From positions 25,235-89,234 of the forward strand of contig NZ_LYXE01000059.1 in the NCBI RefSeq assembly GCF_002532075.1: DNA of 64,000 bases. Reading direction: 5' to 3'. Position numbers and translations under genes: made by a program. This DNA is from Candidatus Chloroploca asiatica. Lineage in GTDB: Bacteria; Chloroflexota; Chloroflexia; Chloroflexales; Chloroflexaceae. This document shows positions 60,763 through 64,000 of this stretch, piece after piece (position 1 is the stretch's first letter; every line of letters begins with the position of its first letter). The notes below the pieces were generated by a model. It had not been told where the DNA came from and did no database searches. It saw only the letters and a list, made by a program, of their open reading frames with translations.

Positions 60763-61782
60763 ATGGGGAAAGTGCAAATCACAAAGGGCAAATTCGCAGG
60801 TATTCAGGCGTGTGCTGACGACAAGGGAATCATTGCCGCTGCCGCGATGGATCAGCGCGGATCCCTCAAGAAGGCGATCGCGAAAGCACGCGGTTCCGAG
60901 GCTTCCAACAGTGACCTCACGGCTTTCAAGACGTCGATTACACGGGTGTTGACCAAACATTCGACCGCGATCCTGATGGATCCCGAGTATGGTCTGCCGG
61001 CCCTTGAACACAAGGCCCCCGGAACCGGGGTTCTGCTGGCCTACGAGAAGACCGGCTATGACGCGACCGTGCCTGGTCGTCTGCCTGACCTGCTTGGCGA
61101 GTGGAGTGTCCGGCGCATCAAGGCTGCTGGTGGCGATGCTGTCAAGATCCTGCTCTACTACAATCCCTTTGATGACAAAACGGTCAACGAGATCAAGCAT
61201 GCCTTCATTGAGCGCATCGGCGCAGAATGTGTCGCCAACGATATTCCGTTCTTCCTTGAGCCCATTGCCTACGATGATGCCATGGACGAGAAGTCGCTGG
61301 CGTATGCCAAGGCCAAGCCAAAGTATGTTACCGCCTATATGGCCGAGTTCTCGAAGCCACAATATGGCGTTGATGTGCTCAAGGTTGAGGTGCCGGTCAA
61401 TGTGAAGTTCGTTGAGGGGATGCAGGTCTTTGCCGGCGAGAAGGCCTACACCCGCGCCGAGGCTGCCGAGCTCTTCCGTGAGGCTGCCAGTGTTTCAACC
61501 AAGCCCTTTATCTACCTCAGTGCTGGCGTCACTGACGAGGTCTTCCGCGAGACGCTTGAACTCGCTGCCGAGGCTGGCACCCCCTTCTCGGGTGTGCTCT
61601 GTGGCCGGGCGACCTGGCAGGATGGCATTCCAGTCTATGGCGAGAAGGGCGTTGAGGCCCTCGAAGAGTGGCTCGAAGACCGCGGTGTCGCCAATGTCAA
61701 GGCACTCAACGCGATCCTCGCCCAGGGTGCCAAACCCTGGTGGACCGTCTATGGCGGCAAGGATCAGATCGAGGTTGTGTAA
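60763..61782 (+). CDS. Class I aldolase of the tagatose-1,6-bisphosphate/LacD type
   Basis: About 339 residues. Schiff-base aldolase that cleaves tagatose- or fructose-1,6-bisphosphate to triose phosphates. Family blocks: GIIAAAAMDQRGSLKKAI, AILMDPEYG, DAVKILLYYNPFD (likely Schiff-base Lys), PFFLEPIAYDD, VLKVEVPVNV, and FIYLSAGV with GVLCGRATWQDG. AAAGGAG lies 8 nt before the ATG at 60763, and earlier in-frame codons lack similarity. No tagatose-pathway genes are adjacent, so it may serve as a glycolytic aldolase here. It ends at a strong hairpin. Confidence 0.9.
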   Translation: MGKVQITKGKFAGIQACADDKGIIAAAAMDQRGSLKKAIAKARGSEASNSDLTAFKTSITRVLTKHSTAILMDPEYGLPALEHKAPGTGVLLAYEKTGYDATVPGRLPDLLGEWSVRRIKAAGGDAVKILLYYNPFDDKTVNEIKHAFIERIGAECVANDIPFFLEPIAYDDAMDEKSLAYAKAKPKYVTAYMAEFSKPQYGVDVLKVEVPVNVKFVEGMQVFAGEKAYTRAEAAELFREAASVSTKPFIYLSAGVTDEVFRETLELAAEAGTPFSGVLCGRATWQDGIPVYGEKGVEALEEWLEDRGVANVKALNAILAQGAKPWWTVYGGKDQIEVV

Positions 61783-61786
61783 GACG

Positions 61787-61833
61787 TTGTGCCCTGGAAC
61801 AAGTCAGTTCTGCTGACTTGTTCCAGGGCACAA
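61787..61833. terminator. 21-bp perfect hairpin between aldolase and CysRS-family gene
   Basis: Arms 61787-61807 and 61813-61833 (apex GTCAG/CTGAC, 5-nt loop) lie between two convergent genes. Confidence 0.75.
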
Positions 61834-61853
61834 AAGTTGGCTCAGGGCAACGC

Positions 61854-63050
61854 TTATTGCAGCACAAAGCCCATCATGATTGCCCGATCCCGGACTTCTT
61901 CAACCGCCGCCTCAACCTTGCGGCCGTCGGCAGCAGCGGCCCGAATCTCACCGGCCATCGCGTGCAACAAGGCAAGCGCCGCCGGGGTATTCAAATCATC
62001 TGCCATTGCCGCATCGAATTCTTGCAGCACCGGGGTCAGATCAAGCTCGGGGCCACTTCCGCTGATCACCGTCACCGCCTCGATGAAATCTGCGGCCAAC
62101 TGCACATAGTGCGGCATCGCGGCGGGACTATAGTCAAAATCCTCACGGTAGTGCTGAGAGAGCAGATACCAGCGGAGCGCGTTGGGGCCATGCTCGCGCA
62201 GCGCATCACGCGCAAAGACGAGATTGCCCCGCGACTTGCTCATCTTTTCGCCATCGAGCCAGACCAGGCCGGCATGCATCCAGATATGGACAAAAGGCCG
62301 TTTACCGGTGACTGGCTCGGTCTGGGCGATTTCACAAGGATGGTGCGGGAAAAGCAGGTCGGCCCCGCCTCCGTGAATATCAATCTGGTCGCCAAGGTAG
62401 CGCGTTGACATCGCGCTACACTCGATATGCCACCCCGGGCGTCCTATTCCCCACGGGCTTGGCCAGGTGGGATCATCGGGCTGGCCGCGTTGCCAGAGCA
62501 CAAAATCGAGCGGGTCGCGCTTCTTGGGATCGTGGGGCTTATTGCCCCGCTGATTCGCCAGCGCGAGCAACTCTTCGTACCCCATGCGGGCCATTTTGCC
62601 GAACTCAGGGTCAGTCTTGATGCTAAAGTAGACTTCCCCCTCAACCTCATAGGCATGGCCAAGCTCGATCAAGCGCTGGATCATCGGCAGCATTGCATCT
62701 ATCTCCTCGCTGGCGCGCGGGAAATAGGTCGGCATCAGGATGTTCATCCCGGTATAATCGGTGAGCAATTGATCAGTCTGTTGCTCGGACAATTGTTGCC
62801 AACTGACGCCATCACGGCGCGCCCGTTCAAAGAGCGGGTCATCAATATCAGTGACATTCTGGCAATAGCGCACCTCGGCCCCCTGCCAGCGCAGATAGCG
62901 CACGAGCAGATCAAAGACGAGAAAGGTACGGGCATGGCCGATATGCGTTGTATCGTAGGGCGTCACCCCACACACATAGAGCGTGATCGGGCGATCCAGT
63001 GGGACATGAAAAGGTTCTTTGATCCGCGAAAGTGAACTAAAGAGGTACAT
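61854..63050 (-). CDS. Cysteinyl-tRNA synthetase family ligase (CysS or MshC-like)
   Basis: About 398 residues; typical CysRS has about 460 and MshC about 410. Class I ATP-dependent ligase: HIGH motif THIGHA, KMSKS in EKMSKSRGNL, and zinc ligands Cys (YVCGVTPYD), Cys (HIECSAM) and His (FPHH). After FPHH it reads PCEIAQ, where CysRS usually has ENEIAQ. NVTDIDDPLFERARRDG, WPSPWGIGRPGWH and the Arg in KMSKSRGN resemble MshC, while HIECSAMSTRYLG resembles CysRS. The C-terminal domain is short, so anticodon binding is doubtful. AGGAG precedes the ATG. Either identity is possible. Confidence 0.8.
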   Translation of the reverse strand: MYLFSSLSRIKEPFHVPLDRPITLYVCGVTPYDTTHIGHARTFLVFDLLVRYLRWQGAEVRYCQNVTDIDDPLFERARRDGVSWQQLSEQQTDQLLTDYTGMNILMPTYFPRASEEIDAMLPMIQRLIELGHAYEVEGEVYFSIKTDPEFGKMARMGYEELLALANQRGNKPHDPKKRDPLDFVLWQRGQPDDPTWPSPWGIGRPGWHIECSAMSTRYLGDQIDIHGGGADLLFPHHPCEIAQTEPVTGKRPFVHIWMHAGLVWLDGEKMSKSRGNLVFARDALREHGPNALRWYLLSQHYREDFDYSPAAMPHYVQLAADFIEAVTVISGSGPELDLTPVLQEFDAAMADDLNTPAALALLHAMAGEIRAAAADGRKVEAAVEEVRDRAIMMGFVLQ

Positions 63051-63165
63051 ACAGGCTCCTGGTTGCAATGAGAGGAGGAGCGATCGCCGTGCTCCATTCC
63101 CTATATGGGAGCGTGGGGTGACAAAACATCACCAAACCGCGCCGCACCATTATGATACCACTGCA

Positions 63166-63609
63166 TCACGGATCGCTCTCGGGCACAGCGGCAGCCGTGG
63201 TTGGATCAATTTCAAGCACTTGCAAGAACATCCAGCCGCGCAACTCACCGGGGCCAATGATCTCAAACCAATCACCGTTCCGGCTCACCAGGATCACCGG
63301 GGCACCAGCCTCAAAAACCCCGACGGGAGTAAAATCAGTTCCAGGGCCAGAGCGCACATTGGCGGTCACCGCCACAGTGCCCCTGAGTGGCAAAGGTGTC
63401 GGCGTCAGCGTCGGCAACGGCGTCACTGACGGCGTTGGACTCGGGGTAACCGGGGTCACACTGGGCAATCGGGCAAGGGTTGGCACGGGTGTAGGACGCT
63501 CAGGCAGAGCCGCGGCCAGATCGCCACACGAACTAGCGAAGAGCAGCAACCCTGTCAGCAAGAACGTCCCCAGGAGACGGCCAGGCCGTAAAGCAAAAAG
63601 AAGGCGCAT
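63166..63609 (-). CDS. Lipoprotein with a bacterial SH3 domain
   Basis: About 147 residues from the ATG at 63609 (GAGG upstream). Lipoprotein signal: TFLLTGLLLFASSC. A Pro-Thr spacer of about 40 residues precedes one SH3_3-type domain: VTANVRSGPGTDFTPVGVFEAGAPV, NGDWFEI and RGWMFLQVLEI. These domains bind wall peptides or act as protein modules in the envelope. It follows the tRNA-Pro terminator and precedes cysS by about 115 nt. Ligand unknown. Confidence 0.85.
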   Translation of the reverse strand: MRLLFALRPGRLLGTFLLTGLLLFASSCGDLAAALPERPTPVPTLARLPSVTPVTPSPTPSVTPLPTLTPTPLPLRGTVAVTANVRSGPGTDFTPVGVFEAGAPVILVSRNGDWFEIIGPGELRGWMFLQVLEIDPTTAAAVPESDP

Positions 63610-63653
63610 ACGAGCAGCCTCACCAGCCATTCAAAATGCTACAAACACCAAAA

Positions 63654-63676
63654 GTGCCTGTGTAGAACACAGGCAC
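63654..63676 (-). terminator. Terminator of the tRNA-Leu/tRNA-Pro transcript
   Basis: Perfect 10-bp stem GTGCCTGTGT/ACACAGGCAC with an AGA loop. On the minus strand it is followed by TTTTGGTGTTT. It lies 9 nt beyond the tRNA-Pro CCA. Confidence 0.75.
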
Positions 63677-63685
63677 CTCTTGAAT

Positions 63686-63762
63686 TGGTCGGGGCGAGTG
63701 GATTTGAACCACCGACCTCCGCGACCCGAACGCGGCGCTCTACCGGGCTGAGCCACGCCCCG
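63686..63762 (-). tRNA. tRNA-Pro (CGG)
   Basis: 77 nt, encoded CCA. Acceptor CGGGGCG/CGCCCCG; anticodon stem CCGCG/CGCGG with loop TTCGGGT, anticodon CGG; T loop TTCAAAT. D arm TGGCTCAGCCCGGTA. A full cloverleaf forms. Confidence 0.97.
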
Positions 63763-63781
63763 CCAAAAGCCTGATGAGGAA

Positions 63782-63867
63782 TGGTGCCGAAGGTGGGACT
63801 CGAACCCACACGAGGTTGCCCTCAGAAGTTTTTGAGACTTCCGCGTCTGCCATTCCGCCACTTCGGC
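63782..63867 (-). tRNA. tRNA-Leu (CAA)
   Basis: 86 nt, encoded CCA. Acceptor GCCGAAG/CTTCGGC; anticodon stem GAAGT/ACTTC with loop CTCAAAA, anticodon CAA; long variable arm TGAGGGCAACCTCG; T loop TTCGAGT. It is transcribed ahead of tRNA-Pro with a 19-nt spacer. Confidence 0.97.
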
Positions 63868-63877
63868 TAACGGGGTG

Positions 63878-63906
63878 ATTATACCAGGTAGCCCGTATGT
63901 CGTCAA
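63878..63906 (-). promoter_or_regulatory. Strong promoter of the tRNA pair
   Basis: TTGACG (63906-63901), 17-bp spacer, TGG-TATAAT (63883-63878), an extended -10. The predicted start is a few bases before the tRNA-Leu 5' end. This is the best-matching promoter in the window. Confidence 0.85.
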
Positions 63907-63995
63907 CCGCGATGGCGATTGACTAGGGCTACGTCAAAGTGGTAGCCCATCGTGTATCCTTCTGAAGGAATGATCGAACGCTTCAGGAGGACACG

Positions 63996-64000
63996 ATGGA
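63996..64000 (+). CDS. First codon of a gene running off the right edge
   Basis: ATGGA at the very end, with AGGAGG 5 nt upstream (63985-63990). Only the start can be seen. The stretch 63907-63995 before it contains an inverted repeat GGGCTAC/GTAGCCC but no clear promoter. Confidence 0.5.

Noticed and set aside
1..64000. Transposase, integrase, phage or CRISPR-Cas genes
   Set aside because: None of the plausible genes shows such motifs; the window looks like stable chromosomal core and accessory DNA.

Overview
The window looks like chromosomal DNA of a Chloroflexota bacterium, most likely of the class Chloroflexia. This is inferred from the gene set and sequence style, not from a database match. 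Pointers are very long secreted proteins with Pro-Thr linkers, LamG and beta-propeller modules, a clpC-radA-PIN/TRAM neighbourhood, a bacterial coenzyme F420 cluster, and frequent extended -10 promoters (TGnTATAAT or TGnTACAAT), several placed so that the mRNA would be leaderless. No insertion sequence, prophage, CRISPR array or rRNA was seen. The region is gene-dense, with short gaps and many small operons.

Left part (1-22,200): an LCP wall-polymer transferase runs off the left edge. It is followed, on the same strand, by murI with two class I amidotransferase-like (peptidase C26) paralogues. Next come a soluble multi-GAF/PAS histidine kinase with its PP2C-type phosphatase, the radA-PIN/TRAM-dtd operon, clpC, and a ribosomal protein S1. 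ppk and a secreted gluzincin-like peptidase run the other way. An operon of UPF0173 hydrolase, 2-hydroxyacid dehydrogenase, a Gmad2-type secreted protein and glyA follows.

Middle part (22,200-43,400): a compact block holds a GNAT protein, a 92-residue protein built of eight nine-residue repeats, and a divergent M20 peptidase. Then come a DUF4349 lipoprotein, DUF427, a TlpA-like lipoprotein coupled to a DUF2085 membrane protein, a Cys/Met-metabolism PLP enzyme and an RRM protein with a long leader. After these are der-glgX-fmt, a thioredoxin-TPR protein and a large membrane protein with a degenerate kinase domain plus FHA. The F420 cluster mtnP-cofE-nitroreductase-DUF5995-cofD-cofC closes this part. 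It supplies the lactyl/PEP-derived side chain, its reduction and glutamylation, but the FO synthase is not in the window.

Right part (43,400-64,000): an alpha/beta hydrolase, riboflavin synthase, a PduO-type cobalamin adenosyltransferase, purF with a structured leader, and an RNA uracil methyltransferase lacking the usual Fe-S cysteines. Two LamG-containing exported proteins follow, one of 1830 residues with three nearly identical 257-residue units. Then come a two-VWA membrane protein, an acyl-CoA ligase, a tiny membrane protein, a class I aldolase, a CysRS-family ligase with MshC-like features, an SH3 lipoprotein and tRNA-Leu(CAA)/tRNA-Pro(CGG).

At least a dozen gene ends carry long, almost perfect inverted repeats. 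Several share the same apex (CCAGC-N3/4-GCTGG) although the rest of the stem differs. These, the repeat protein, the pseudokinase and the leaderless promoter geometry are the most unusual signals.
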